Below are positions 11,465-22,524 of a stretch of 64,000 nucleotides of DNA, piece after piece (positions within the stretch are counted from its first letter, which is position 1; every line of letters starts with the position of its first letter). Below the pieces are notes generated by a model. The model was not told where the DNA came from, ran no database searches, and saw only the letters and a program-made list of their open reading frames with translations. A program made the position numbers and the translations under genes. The DNA comes from Coccinella septempunctata (taxonomy: Eukaryota; Arthropoda; Insecta; Coleoptera; Coccinellidae): NCBI RefSeq assembly GCF_907165205.1, contig NC_058193.1, positions 33,183,521-33,247,520 of the forward strand, given 5' to 3'.

Positions 11465-12040
11465 AGGGTGGGCAAAATTCGTTGTCTACTGAGGGGATCT
11501 CGAGAACTATGTCAGCTAGAAGAAAACGGATGACACATTCTCGAGCTCATTTTCAGAGAAACAAAGAATGGTGAAAACCGTTTTTGACTTATTAGCAAAA
11601 AATGGAATTTTGATGATTTCGACAAGTTTTTCATAACTTTTAGTTAGAGATCTGAAACTTGAACCTTCTACAGACCTTTTTTTACGTAGAATCTAACTAA
11701 CGAGCACCAAATATTTTGCCATTTTCAAACCATTTTTTTAAATGCAAACTTTCATTGAATTTTTTTATTTTTGAATTGAAAAAAAAGGTTCTGTCAGTAG
11801 CATCTACGTAAAAAAGTGACTAAGATCTGTACCTTCAAACATAAAAAAGTTATGAGAACTTTTTGAAATCGTCAAAATCCCAATTTTTTTCATAACTCAA
11901 AATCTAGAAATGATCGGCCGGTTCTGTTTTCGAATTTCGATTAGTCATGATTAAAGAGCTCGAGAATGTGTCATCCGTTTTCTTCCAGCTGCTATAGTTC
12001 TCGAGATCTCCTCAGTGGACAACGAATTTTGCCCACCCTG
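11465..12040. mobile_element. R8 inverted-repeat element, complete
   Basis: Ends AGGGTGGGCAAAATTCGTTG and its complement, with inverted similarity extending about 80 bp (through ATCTCGAGAACTAT and GGATGACACATTCTCGAGCT). About 575 bp, non-coding. It abuts R1 copy a directly on the left, sharing the TATA at the junction. Confidence 0.75.
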
Positions 12041-12041
12041 C

Positions 12042-12104
12042 ACAGGGTGACAATTTGAAAGCCTGCCAGTCCAATTACATATGTCACGACAAGGATGATT
12101 TAAG
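12042..12104. mobile_element. R9 terminal fragment, copy 1
   Basis: A short end fragment beginning CAGGGTGACAATTTGAAAGC, also found at 46573. Here it lies between R8 and an R1 end. Confidence 0.5.
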
Positions 12105-12171
12105 AGTGTTTCTTTCGACCTCAAGAATCTACTGTTAAAATATCTGTACGAGTCAGAGACTCACCCTGTAG
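12105..12171. mobile_element. R1 terminal fragment, copy b
   Basis: Only the right end is present, from GTGTTTCTTTCGACCTCAAG to the terminal ACTCACCCTG. It is joined to an R9 end, so this looks like a recombined or internally deleted element. Confidence 0.55.
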
Positions 12172-12215
12172 AGTTCTGATACACTTTAAACCAAAAATTG
12201 CGCAATTTCAAGCCA

Positions 12216-12462
12216 CAACAAACCGCCTGCGGTCATCCCCAGCGACAACAACAGTCTCGGGCACAAAACACACAACTTCTTCGAGAAACCCTGCCCAGAC
12301 AGCTTGGCGAAAGCTGTGTTGGATCACCTGGGCCCCGCTGCCCCAGAGAATCGCAACCTCCCGTACAAATGCATTTCCGACAGTCCAAATCTCATAAGAC
12401 CGCCTCTAAATTCAAAATCCATCCAACGTTCACGGTTTAATCCCGGGTGGTCATGATGTAAA
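12216..12462 (+). CDS. Possible isolated coding exon or gene relic, unrecognised
   Basis: A GC-rich segment with an open frame reading (N)KPPAVIPSDNNSLGHKTH... and ...DSPNLIRPPLNSKSIQRSRF, closed by TGA at about 12462. The composition (C/G-ending codons, Pro/Asn/Ser-rich product) differs sharply from the AT-rich neighbours. No domain is recognised and no upstream exon or start codon was found, so it may be the last exon of a + strand gene, a decayed gene or chance. A second open frame (MRNFKPQQTACGHP...) overlaps it and looks less protein-like. Confidence 0.25.
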
Positions 12463-12464
12463 TG

Positions 12465-12925
12465 AAGTTGACGAGGCGTGTTCTCGGGGAGGATTAGAGA
12501 AATCTTTCGGCAATTCTTTTCATCCTGTACTCCCCGGGTTGCAGTGCGCACCACGTAGACCGCATCTAACGCGGTGCACAAACACCACTATAAGGGGGCC
12601 CCTCACGTGTAAAACGGCCTTGTCCCACATCCACGCACAGCCCTGGGCTTCGGGAGATCTTATTCTTTGTGAGATCGATGAATTACCATAGCTCAAAATC
12701 GTTTTCAGAGTTATATTGAAGAAAATAAAGTAGTAACAAGAAGAAAATGGGATAAATTTAAAATGGGTGATTCAAAACGAAGGAGCTACTTTATTTCATC
12801 AGTTTACCTGATCCTGAAGGGTTGAAACACCCTGTATAATGTAATATTTGTGATGACTATCGATTCGGTTCAAGGAAAATGGAAAATTTTGACTAGAACA
12901 TCATTCGTTTGGGTGTATTCGAAAA
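12465..12925. other. GC-richer unassigned DNA with one element terminus
   Basis: Contains a CpG-rich stretch (12460-12660) and an ACCCTGTATA-type element terminus at about 12830. No gene is supported. Confidence 0.4.
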
Positions 12926-12929
12926 ACTA

Positions 12930-13065
12930 CGTTTTTCGTTGATCTGCTCAATAAGTTACATGTAACGTACTAATTTCCTAACGAAAAGTCGATTAGTTTT
13001 GAAGGCAAGTAATTACTTTTCGTCCGCAGACACTTTTCGTCCGCAAACACTTTTAGTCCGGCTGT
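12930..13065. repeat. Dispersed repeat with CTTTTCGTCCGC units, copy 1
   Basis: A segment of about 135 bp ends in two and a half tandem units of roughly 17 bp (ACACTTTTCGTCCGC). A diverged copy lies at 21530-21665 with the same order of motifs (AACGAAAAGACGA, TTTTGAAGGTAAGTA, CGTCCGCAGTCAC). Confidence 0.5.
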
Positions 13066-13079
13066 TCGTCACTAAGCAA

Positions 13080-15418
13080 TACGAGGATATACTGAAAAAT
13101 TCTTAGCCTACTATAGAACCAAACAAAAATTCAATGTCAAAATATTTTATTGCTCAACATATTCTCCTCTTAATTGAATACATTTATTACTGCGAACCTG
13201 TAACGTCTCTAGACCTTTCAAAAAATGTTTCTTCTTGCTCTGCAAACCAGACCACCACAGCTTTTATAACCCCCTCGTTGGAAGAAAATTTACGACCTTT
13301 TAAACTTTTTTCAGTTTAGGAAAGAGATGATAGTCGGATGGAGCCAAATCTGGTGAATAAGAGGGGTGTTCTAGTAATTCAAACCCTAAATCACGAATAT
13401 TTTGCATGGCAACATGAGATTTGTGTGCAGGGGCGTTGTCCTGCAGAAACAAATCACCTTTGGATAGCTTTCCGGGACTTCTCTCTTTAATTTTTTTCTG
13501 TAGAGTGGTCAGTAATTTCGAATAGTAATCTCCGGTTATTGTTCTACCCTTATCCAAAAAAATCACTCATGATTACTCCATGGCAATCTCAAAAAACTGA
13601 AGGAAGAACTTTTCCAGCAGATTTTTGGTCGCGAAACTTCTTAGGTCTTGGAGAACCAGAGTGTCGCCATTCCATCGATTGTTGCTTTGTTTCTGGATCG
13701 TAGAAATGTACCCAAGTCTCATCCATAGTAACAATTCGGTTTAAGAAGTCTACATCGTTTTCAAATCGAGCACAGATCGAACGAGATGCTTCTACCCTTG
13801 CACGCTTTTGGTCAACATTCAAACATTTGGGGATCCATTTTACAGCAATTTTTCTCATGTCCAAATTGACGTGAACTATATGATGAACGCGTTAGTATGA
13901 AATATTCAGTGCTTCAGATAATAATAATAATAATAATAAATTTATTTGATCCATTAAGACACTAGATACACAGTGTATAGGACATGTCAGGCTAAAAACT
14001 TAAGAAACTAAGGAGTCGTACAAATATTCAGCTATAGAGTAAAAACCTTTTTTTACAAGAAGGTTCTTAATAACATTCTTGAACAGTTTAGAATTTAATT
14101 TTTTCACAGAGGCTGGTAGATGATTGTACAATTTCATGCTTCTATATGAAGGACTGCATTCAAATCTGTGAGTTCTATGCTTCAGAAATGAAAACGTCTT
14201 AGAGTTCCTCGTCTCATACTTATGATGATCTGACAATTTTAACCATTTATTTTCATTTTCTTTAGCATAGAGCCAACATTTAAAAATATATATACAGGGC
14301 AACGTCAAAATTTTGTTCTCAACAAAAACTGTCCTACAAGAGTTCAGTGGATGGAGGTGGAATATGGAACGAATAATACGCTTTTGTGCTATGAACACTC
14401 TGGAAATATCAGAGCAACTTCCCCATAGCAAGATGTTATAAGATAAGTGGCTATATACAAGGCTATAATATACATTCAAAAGACAGTCCAAAGGCAAAAC
14501 ATTTTTGATTCTGTTGATCGCAAAGAAAGAGCTGTTCAGTTTCTTACATAGTACGTCGATGTGGGCCGTCCACCTCAAATTTTTATCTACATAGAGACCA
14601 AGAAACTTAGTTGTCTCAGATGTCAAGATTGAGTTATCCCCGCAATTTATTCTAAAGGTTGTTAATTCATTATTCTTCAAACAAAAGTTAATGCATACCG
14701 TTTTTTCTACATTAACTATTAGGCGGTTTGAGAGACACCAGTTCACAAATTCACGAACAACACGTTCACATAGCCTCAGAAGTTCTTCGAAACTGTTGGC
14801 AGAAAGAACCACGGAAGTATCATCGGCAAATATAGTTAGCAATAAGCAGGCTAAGTACTCGGGCAAATCATTTATAAAAAGCAAAAACAGAAGTGGTCCC
14901 AACACAGAACCCTGCGGGACTCCAAGGCTAATGTGACGGGGTCCAGAAAAATTTTCGCCTATTTTTACCACCATAGTCCTCCCATCGTTTTAGCCCAATT
15001 CGACGGTCTGATAAAATCATGTCATGAACTGCATCGATATTTTCGGGGACTGACACAGAAACTGGCCTTCCCGATCGGTAATCATCTTCAATGGGATATT
15101 TACCTCTTTTGAAGCTTGCAGTCCAATTTTTCACGATCGCATACGAAGGACATTGATCACCAAGGGTGTTAAGCATATCTTCGTAAATCTGCTTACCTGT
15201 TAACCCTTTTAAATACAGGTACTTGATGATGGCTCGATATACTCCAATTTTTCGATTTTCATGATTTCGGTGGACATCTTCTCTCTTTTAATTTATTTCG
15301 TATCTGTGGTTTACTTTTTTGACCTCAAACTTCTAATGAGTTATTGTTCGTTGTAACGCAATATTTTTTTTATGCATGGAACTGGTCTAGGCTAACAAGA
15401 TATCAATACATCCTCGTA
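13080..15418 (-). mobile_element. Mariner copy A, full-length ends, interrupted by a LINE insertion
   Basis: A Tc1/mariner element in minus orientation. Both ends carry the family inverted repeat (TACGAGGATATACTGAAAAA on the left; the complement of TACGAGGATGTATTGATATC on the right) and it sits at TA. The C-terminal transposase part is split into open pieces at 13864-13589 (with MDETWVHFYDPETK) and 13566-13300 (with FLQDNAPAHKSH and SPDLAPSDYHLF). The spacing between the second and third catalytic Asp is 34, i.e. the D,D34D mariner class. The N-terminal helix-turn-helix part begins at about 15277. It cannot make transposase: a frameshift lies near 13580 and a retroelement interrupts it at about 13921-14985. 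Confidence 0.9.
13921..14985 (-). mobile_element. 5'-truncated non-LTR retrotransposon nested in mariner copy A
   Basis: An open frame of 324 residues (14974-14000) encodes the C-terminal half of a reverse transcriptase, with ISLGVPQGSVLGPLLF, the catalytic FADDT box and TTKFLGLYVDKNLRW, followed by the thumb and C-terminal region. This arrangement is typical of jockey-like LINEs. The 3' end is a (TTA)n tail at 13921-13940. The same 3'-end type (TGTATAGGACA(T/A)GTC next to an ATA run) recurs near 45690 and 53310. The frame is still open, so the insertion is fairly young compared with its mariner host. Confidence 0.88.
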
Positions 15419-15582
15419 TCAGATGCCGAATGAGCGATTTAATCAATTTTGTAATAAATTCTAATTCAAATCTCATTTCGTTATCCAAATTGCTTCAAAT
15501 GATACAAGTTTATATGTACATTAAACATTCTTCGATGTTGAAACATTTAATATTTTTTCATTGAATACATCCTAATAATCCA

Positions 15583-15588
15583 TTTATT
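15583..15588 (-). terminator. Poly(A) signal of the ALT homologue
   Basis: AATAAA on the minus strand, 48 bases after the stop codon at 15636. Confidence 0.55.
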
Positions 15589-15635
15589 CCTAAAAAATAA
15601 TCCAATCCTCCATCAAATACCCGAAATCACACCTG

Positions 15636-18600
15636 TCACTTATACCTATCCATAAATCCTACATGAAACTCTCTGAAACCCTTCAGCATCTCCACCAACT
15701 CACACTCCGGAAGTAATATCGTCGCTCTAAAATGCCACGTATCCTTCTTCTGTCCAAAACACGATCCTGGCACGACGCAAACTCCGGTTTTCTCCAAAAG
15801 TTGATGGGCGTAAAACAAATCCGGCACCTTCTTGTCGTGTCTGGCAGCCTGGACGGCTTTGGGCGACATGGCGATCTTCGGGAAGACGTAGAAAGCACCT
15901 TCTATAGGGTTGCAAGAGATACCCTCCAAATCTCTGATGGTATCCGTGAACAACTTCGCTCTCCTCTTATACGAATCCATAATCTCGTTTTTCTCCATCG
16001 AGAAGTCCTCGAAACTTGGCTCATCTTCCCTCGGCGGATAGACAACGACGTCCAAAGCCACCTGACCAAGCACCGAAGGACACAAGTTCAAGCACAACAA
16101 TTTCAGGTACATCTCGTAAACGTCCGGGCTCATATTCACAATCTCTACGTAACCACCTCGAAGACCTGATTCTCCGGCGTAACCATGAGATACAGACATG
16201 AAACTGGCCAATTCTACCTCGCTGTATGGCGGGCCCATCTCTATCAAGACCCTCTTGAAGGAGTGGAAGGTTGAGGTAGGAATGTAGATGTTCTCTTGGT
16301 ACACCTCGTCCGCCAGTATCAAGAGGCTGTGGTTGAAGGCGAATTTGATGATTTCCTGTATGTTTTGAAGGGTTAGGACGTGTCCGGTGGGGTTCCCGGG
16401 GTTGATGACCAGCAAGGCTCTTGGGGTGCAGATGTTCTTTGACTCTTCGTAAGCCCTCTGTACGAAAGAACAGTATTAGAAGGAATAACATACTACTCCA
16501 TACATATATTCCGTTTTTGAAGATGTAAATGGATGCAAGATTGATATAGTTGGGGAGCCGAAGAGGAAAATTCGGGATTTACTCGAGCGTGTCAGATTAA
16601 TATAAGGGGACATACCTTGGACCCTGTAGAGTACCTCTACCAAAATTTAGACCTGTATATAGGGGGAATTGTCTAGGACAGCCTGTCAGAATAGTAAAAA
16701 AAAAACTATCATTGTACATACTCTAGCGGGTCAGATTAAGATATATGTGGTTAATTACAGGTTGAAAAGTATACAGGGTGTTCCTAAATTGAACGTACAA
16801 ACGAAAAAGGGAGATTCCTTAAGTGAGTTTAAGATAAAAAAGTCCCATAAACATGAGGTCGCAAACGTTTCGTTTTCGAGATACAGAGTGTTGAAGTTTG
16901 AATTTTTTTCAAGTTTTTTTCTAATAGTATCTACAGTTCACAAGATATTTAACTGAAATTTGGCATAGATATTACATTTTAGAGTTCTCACTACGTGACA
17001 TGGCAATTTCGATAGATCTACAGGGTGATATTTTTTCTGGAACACTGCCACCTGTTCTTCTGCAGAACTTTTTTTTGGTGAGCAACTGTTAATTTGAAAA
17101 AATGTAAAAAGAAGCTTTGTTCTTATACTAAACTTTTCGGTCTCCTGTAGTTTTGTCGTCTCTACCAACGGTTTCGAGAAAAAAAATTTTGAACGATACT
17201 CTCGAAATCCTCGTGAAAATCCAAATTATGATGGGAAGGCCACTTTGTAAGCTGTGGTGAATGAATTCAGTGTCAGTTTTTATGGAAATTCTCCTGATCT
17301 GTAGCGATGATTCATAAAGATTCGATAAACTCGTATAAATTTCAGTTGAATATCTTGTGAAGTGTAGATACTATGAGAAAAAAACTTGAAAAAAAAAAAC
17401 TTCAACACTCTGTATCTCGAAAACGAAACGTTTGCGACCCCATGTTTATGGGACTTTTTTTCTTAAACTCACTTAAGGAATCTCCCCTTTTCATTTGTAC
17501 GTTCAATTTAGGTACACCCTGTATATTCTCTTAATCTGACAATTTAAGCGTGTCGGAAATGTGTGGGAGGGCGCCAAAGTTGCAAAAAAAAAACGTCACG
17601 TGTACATTCTTGAGCGCGGTGGCGTTTTTTTATTTTGAAGCTAATGATTCAGGAATAAAAAAAAAATATAATCTGACAGTTTTAACAAGCCGGAACAATA
17701 AAAATTGGCCATAAAGGTAACAAAAATCAGTTTTTTTGAATTATCTCCTTCCCTGAGCTTCAAATCTTTTTCGCATTCATTATAAAAGTTGTAGAGCATG
17801 ACATTTTCAACAAATTTTGTTCCAAGCAATTTTTCCTACGTTCAAACGTTTTTGAGATATATGGCGATTAATGCGAGGTGTTTAGCGAAACATGCTGAAG
17901 CGAAAATTCACTCGTTGGAAAATGGTACATTCTAAGGTTCAGTCACAGACAACACAATTTTCGTGACTAATTTCGAAATTTTTATCATAAAAATACCTTG
18001 TCATTTTGACAATTGTAGATTAGACTGGGATTCTACGTTGACCTTGCCCTTTCCTATGTGTGGCTAAGCTTCTCGCCCTTATCGCCCTCTAACTCGAGAA
18101 TGGTTAAGAATATGTAAAATTGCTTCAGACAAAAGCTGTGCATAATAGAATTTTATTATCTACAACTATCATAATGAATACAAAAACGATTAGAGGTACA
18201 GGGAGGGAAATATTCGAAAAAAAGGGATTTTCATCATCTTCAAAGTGTCAGATTAAGACAACCCCCCCTTATTAGTGTCAGATTAATGTGTCAACATGTC
18301 TACAACACCCAGATTAACCATCTGTATGAAAATCTGACAAGCTCGAGTATGTACAAGTAACGATTTTTTTTACATTTTCAAAGGACCGCTGTGACCTTGC
18401 GTCACGTCCAAATTGTCAGTCCCTTGAAAACTAGCTTCCTTTGGGTCCAATTAACATATCCTCCAAAAATCTGAGCATATACAGTATCTTAATCTGACAC
18501 GCTCGAGTATGTACACCTGACGATTTTTTTTTACATCTTTGAGACCCTGCAGACGCTTTCCCCACCGCTGAAAGTGCATACATCATAGAACCTTATTTCT

Positions 18601-19432
18601 TTCTACCATCTAATCTTCAAAATCCACTAGTACACGAGTAAATCCCGATATAGCATCGTCGGCTCCTCAATAATTTTGCATATATGCCTTTTCTTCTGAT
18701 GAAGCCTCTTTTAACTCGCTCGAGTCGCTGATACTTACTCACTTTTAACTCTTCCACATCCACACTCCAATTCTTCTCCTCGCTCAAGTAGTAACGCACA
18801 GGATGGATGAGCAAATCCTGGAGAAAAGCCTTGTAGAGCGGAAACTGAGGAATTGGCATCAAAACACCTGTGGGCTTCTTATCGACCTTCCATGCAATAA
18901 GTTTGAGAACATTCCTGATGGCTTCGCTGGAGCCAGACGATAAAGTTATGTTCTGCCAGTCAGAATGGATGCCATCCCTTCTTTCGATGAACTCTGCGCA
19001 GTGTCTCCTGATGATGTCGATTCCGGAACATTCAGAGTACGAACCGATTGAGTGGCCTCTGCAAGAGGCCAATATGATCCTGGCTCTTTCCTTAGCGTCA
19101 CTTGCGAATCGGGAATCTTTCATCAACCCTGGGTAAGTTACAAGTATAAGAACTTGACGGAGGAAGGTTAGAGGTTTCTGACCCATAGCCTGAGAGTCGG
19201 CTAGGTTTGCTCTGTACACTTTCTTGAAATGTTTTTCCGCGCCTCTTTTCACTTCTTCTTCGAGCTGTTGCGCTCGGTGTAAAATAGGGTATCTAAGAGG
19301 AACCTCCATGTTCCTTATGCCTTGGTGTATGTTGTCTATGGTAATTATTTTTTTCTTGAGCTTTTTGGCACTGTGGGATATTGAACGATATGGAAAAGTA
19401 AGTGTAAGTTCAACTTTTATCGTATTCAGCAT
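15636..19432 (-). CDS. Alanine aminotransferase (ALT/GPT) homologue lacking the PLP lysine
   Basis: Class-I PLP aminotransferases of this family convert alanine and 2-oxoglutarate to pyruvate and glutamate. Two exons, 19432-18743 and 16457-15636, join in phase 0 (..EELK / RAYEES..) to give 503 residues, close to the 496 of human ALT1. Conserved ALT stretches run the whole length: RANLADSQAMGQKPLTFLRQ, SYSECSGIDIIRRH, GVLMPIPQFPLY, LVINPGNPTG, ILADEVYQ, FHSFKRVLIEMGPPY, SGLRGGYVEIVN, ISCNPIEGAFYVFP, CVVPGSCFGQ and FRATILLPE. The active-site segment, normally S-x-S-K-G-Y in ALT, reads SVSHGYAGE. The PLP-linking lysine (about Lys314 in human ALT1) is His321, codon CAT at 16187-16185. Normal Lys codons differ from CAT by at least two bases, so a single miscall is unlikely. 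All other key residues (NPGNPTG, the Asp of ADEVY, the carboxylate-binding Arg of FRAT) remain. The N-terminus (MLNTIKVELTLTFPYRS...KKLKKK) is basic and could be a mitochondrial presequence. The protein is intact, so a pseudoenzyme is more likely than a pseudogene. Confidence 0.93.
16581..18530. repeat. Inverted array of a TGTCAGATTAA / ACTCGAG motif inside the ALT intron
   Basis: The core ACTCGAGCGTGTCAGATTAA stands at 16581 and, as TGTACATACTCTAGCGGGTC plus AGATTAAG, at 16713. The complement stands at 18331 and 18487, followed by a shared ACGATTTTTTTTTACAT segment. Further GTGTCAGATTAA copies lie near 17530 (complement), 18246 and 18275. The arrangement looks like nested or tandem termini of an unnamed inverted-repeat element, with R3 inserted inside. 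Confidence 0.55.
16774..17521. mobile_element. R3 inverted-repeat element, complete
   Basis: 748 bp with ends CAGGGTGTTCCTAAATTGAA and the complement of CAGGGTGTACCTAAATTGAA, flanked by TA on both sides. Inverted similarity continues for about 200 bp (GGGAGATTCCTTAAGTGAGT, then CCCATAAACATG and AACGTTTCGTTTTCGAGATA). Non-coding. A related left end lies at 62606. Confidence 0.8.
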
Positions 19433-21525
19433 GTTCAGGCATTACTTGGGCTTTGTTCAGTAAACCTTGGAAAATTCAAGATGTCATCAGTTCAGTGATG
19501 GAAACTTTGAAACTCATTTCGACTTATACGTCAATTTGAAAGCTCGAAATCAAAGATTAATCTTTATTCGGAATCAAAGATAAGTGTGACCTTTATCTAT
19601 GCTCAGAATAAATTTAGGACTACAGAAAACTTTTTCTGTAATCTATGGCCAGAATCGGCTTTCAATATTCACGAAATATTTTCCAACATTCTTGTGTGCG
19701 ATGTCATCATTGCAAGGCCAAAATACTTATCAAGTTTTGAGAGACAACTTATCATTCAAAACCTACGAAATATTTTTGAAAAACGTTCACGGCAAAATAC
19801 AGCTAACTCTGGAAAATCACCACTGAAAAAGTGAGTGCAAATGCATAGAGCTATATTGGAAAACAACATAAAGTTATTTTTGGTAATAGCTTGGACAATT
19901 CTGAAATTTCATTCAATTATTACTTGATTGTGGTTGGTATGAAAGTATTACTTTTCTGTATCTGATCAGCTACGTGTCTTTGGTAGAAATGTATGCTCAA
20001 ATAGAGGACCCAGCCTCAATTTTTTATACTGAGAAGCTTCATTCATACTCAAAGAAATCGTTCATCAACCAAAATTTATTCGGCAGATGAAATCTTATTC
20101 TTAGGATGCGTAAAAATAATGGTTTCCCTATAATTATCATCGAATAAATAAAGCCCACTAGCCCAATAAATCTGTGTTTGAAACTTACGAAGATTCGTCA
20201 GATATAGGAACATAGATATGAATATTCGTTCGTCATTATTGGTTGAATATTTTTCATTTCTTGACGTGTGGTGCTTCATTGTGTGATTTGTACGAAATAT
20301 TTCCTGAAGTATATATTTATCATTGAATTTAAAAATAAATGATATTTTATCGAGTTATTCAGTGATGCCGAACTTGAGCTGTTGGATTATACACCTACAT
20401 AGTTCCTTTGAACGAGAGTCAGGTGAGTCCTTTCACATTTCAAATGATGACCAGTTTGACAATGAAGGTCTAAGAAAAATCAGACAAATAAAACAGGGAA
20501 AATAAGTTTATCCATTTAAAAGATTCTCCATTGATTTCCATTCACTTTTGCTTGCTTACGAACAAATTTTCGAAGTATTTTTTCTGAGTAGGTTCACCAT
20601 TGAAAAAATCAAACTTTACGATGACAATGTCATTGTCAGAATATAGAACAATCTTCTAAAACCAGCGAATTCTATTTCTATAACACTACAGTGACTTCAT
20701 ATACCATATATATGGTGTATAAAGTCACTGTATATAACACTAGCGCCGCACTAGATCACAGAACATGATGACTGCAGTCATTATTGCTTTGTTTTTATAA
20801 TATTTACTCAATGCATAGCATTTTAACTTGTGGAATTTTCTATAACGCCGAATTTCATTGGTAAAACTATTACTTGTAGATCTTATGGAACGATTAGGGT
20901 GACATCAAAATATGCACTGATCGCTATTATTTCTGTCAATAGAGTCATAGATAACCTGAATGGAATTCTCTATAGTCTATAAGATGCAATTGCTTGCACC
21001 ATCGTGTATATTGTTGCTAAAATCGTTTAATTACCAATAAATCCAACGGTAGCCAATCGGTATATACATAAAACGTCGATCGCCATACACATCCGCTGAC
21101 AATGGACGGCAATTCAATAGAGTGGTCAGTAGTAAATGCCAAATACGCGCCATAGTGATACTACAATGGACCCTTTCCTACGGCCGCATATTCGCATATA
21201 TCGATTACAAACAGTTTAAGAGGACAATTGCTAATCCCGTGTTTGTTGACAGCACTGTTTGGCCCCCGTGTACCTGAACGACCCCACACGTGGGGCACAC
21301 CTTAGGTAAACACCGTGTATACGAATCCGGTAGCTGGATCCATTCTTCTCGAATGTTCCTGTCATTCAGTCATTTAGAGGACTGGGCGTGACAGATGCGA
21401 TAATTGTAAGTAGGCCAGGAAGTTTTCTCTAGGAAAAGCTTCGTATCTTCGGCATTCACAGAAAAATCCACGAACAGTTCAACTTGCATTTTAGGTTACG
21501 TGGAAAGTGAAAGGATTGCTGGAGT
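19433..21525. other. Region upstream of ALT, no gene recognised
   Basis: The first few hundred bases presumably include the ALT promoter. Otherwise I see only AT-rich DNA, a hairpin at 20688-20732 and a somewhat GC-richer stretch around 21050-21400. Short open frames here show no protein-like features. Confidence 0.5.
20688..20732. repeat. Palindrome of about 43 bp
   Basis: ACAGTGACTTCATATACCAT pairs with its near-complement ATGGTGTATAAAGTCACTGT across a very short centre. It is flanked by TATAACACTA on both sides (20680 and 20734), which resembles a target duplication around a tiny foldback element. Confidence 0.5.
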
Positions 21526-21529
21526 AGAA

Positions 21530-21665
21530 AATACTTTTTTCGTCGATCTCAACAAGAAATGACTCTGTATATCTAATTTCCGAACGAAAAGACGACCATT
21601 TTGAAGGTAAGTATTTATCGTCCGCAGTCACTTTTTGTCCGCGACTCTTTTCTTCCGCTGTGACA
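21530..21665. repeat. Dispersed repeat with GTCCGC units, copy 2
   Basis: Diverged copy of the segment at 12930-13065, same orientation, with the same succession of motifs. Function and class unknown. Confidence 0.5.
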
Positions 21666-21960
21666 CGGTATACGATACAAGATCAGCGACTGAGTTATTT
21701 TCGTGAATCAACGATTATAAAAACATTGGTGCGTATCATTATAACCGTCATTTGGTGTTTTCAAATTAGTTTCTCAGAAAATTACTTAGATTTTTCGAGT
21801 GAATAGTGAATCAAGAACTTGGTTCGAGTACCTATTAGTGTTCTTAATAATCAAGGATAGATAATGTTTGCGATATGGCTATCAGCAAAATTATCATCAA
21901 CTCTGTGGTTCGAAGAGTGAGACGTAGCCGAGGCCAGCAAACAGTTTATAGTACTCACTT

Positions 21961-22140
21961 TCATGAAGGTATAAAGGAGCAATTTCCCTTCCTGTAGCAC
22001 TTTTTGACGAATGACTTACGGTGTTCTAAAACATCGGAACAGAATTGGAAGCCGTCAAGATCAAGTCGTATGCCATATTTGACAGCAATAATGCTGCCAT
22101 TGTTATGGGAAGAAATCGAGCCTCTGCGAATGTCACTTTC
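21961..22140 (-). pseudogene. Possible FLYWCH-type zinc-finger exon relic
   Basis: A minus-strand open frame reads ...VKYGIRLDLDGFQFCSD...KSFVKKCYRKGNCSFIPS and then stops. The pattern KYG-x-x-L-x-L-DGF-x-F, then K/W-x-C and C, resembles FLYWCH domains found in insect mod(mdg4)-like genes and in transposons. The Trp and final His expected in a functional finger are not seen in place. It is best read as a degenerate fragment; a chance match is possible. Confidence 0.25.
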
Positions 22141-22524
22141 AGCGGTGTAGAATCTGGGGACAAAGGAGCAATAAGGCCCCAATCTGGAATATAATAGCGT
22201 AGTCAAGTGCTATTGTGATAAGGGCTGATAAGACAACTATCCATTATATCTAGACGCGAGGGGGTGTGGTATTTCCCAGATTGGAGAGGGGCGAGGGACA
22301 TGAGAGTCCTCGAAAGAGGCAGCTGACCTCACCTCGAGGTGCGGCAAAGATTTTTCCGCATCGGAAAGCTGCGAATTTCACACATTGGGTCATAATTTTG
22401 TCTAGCAGTTCACATAAAACTGAAAGTTTCACTTCACGAGTTTATGCATTGATTTTTTCCTCCAATCTTCTTGAAAACACCTCTGATCTTTCTTAACCTC
22501 GAATTGCAAGCAACCCTATATGTA

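Larger units (their letters stand above)
16458..18742. other. ALT intron, 2.3 kb, built of repeats
   Basis: The intron has a GTGAGT donor (minus strand, 18742) and a TTTCGTACAG acceptor (16458). It holds a complete R3 element and at least four copies of a motif around GTACATACTCGAGCG and GTGTCAGATTAA. Those copies lie in + orientation at 16581 and 16713 and in - orientation at 18331 and 18487. Confidence 0.7.

Noticed and set aside
15732..16169. A 145-codon + strand frame and several alternative minus frames
   Set aside because: They overlap the ALT second exon, whose frame is supported by family-wide conservation.
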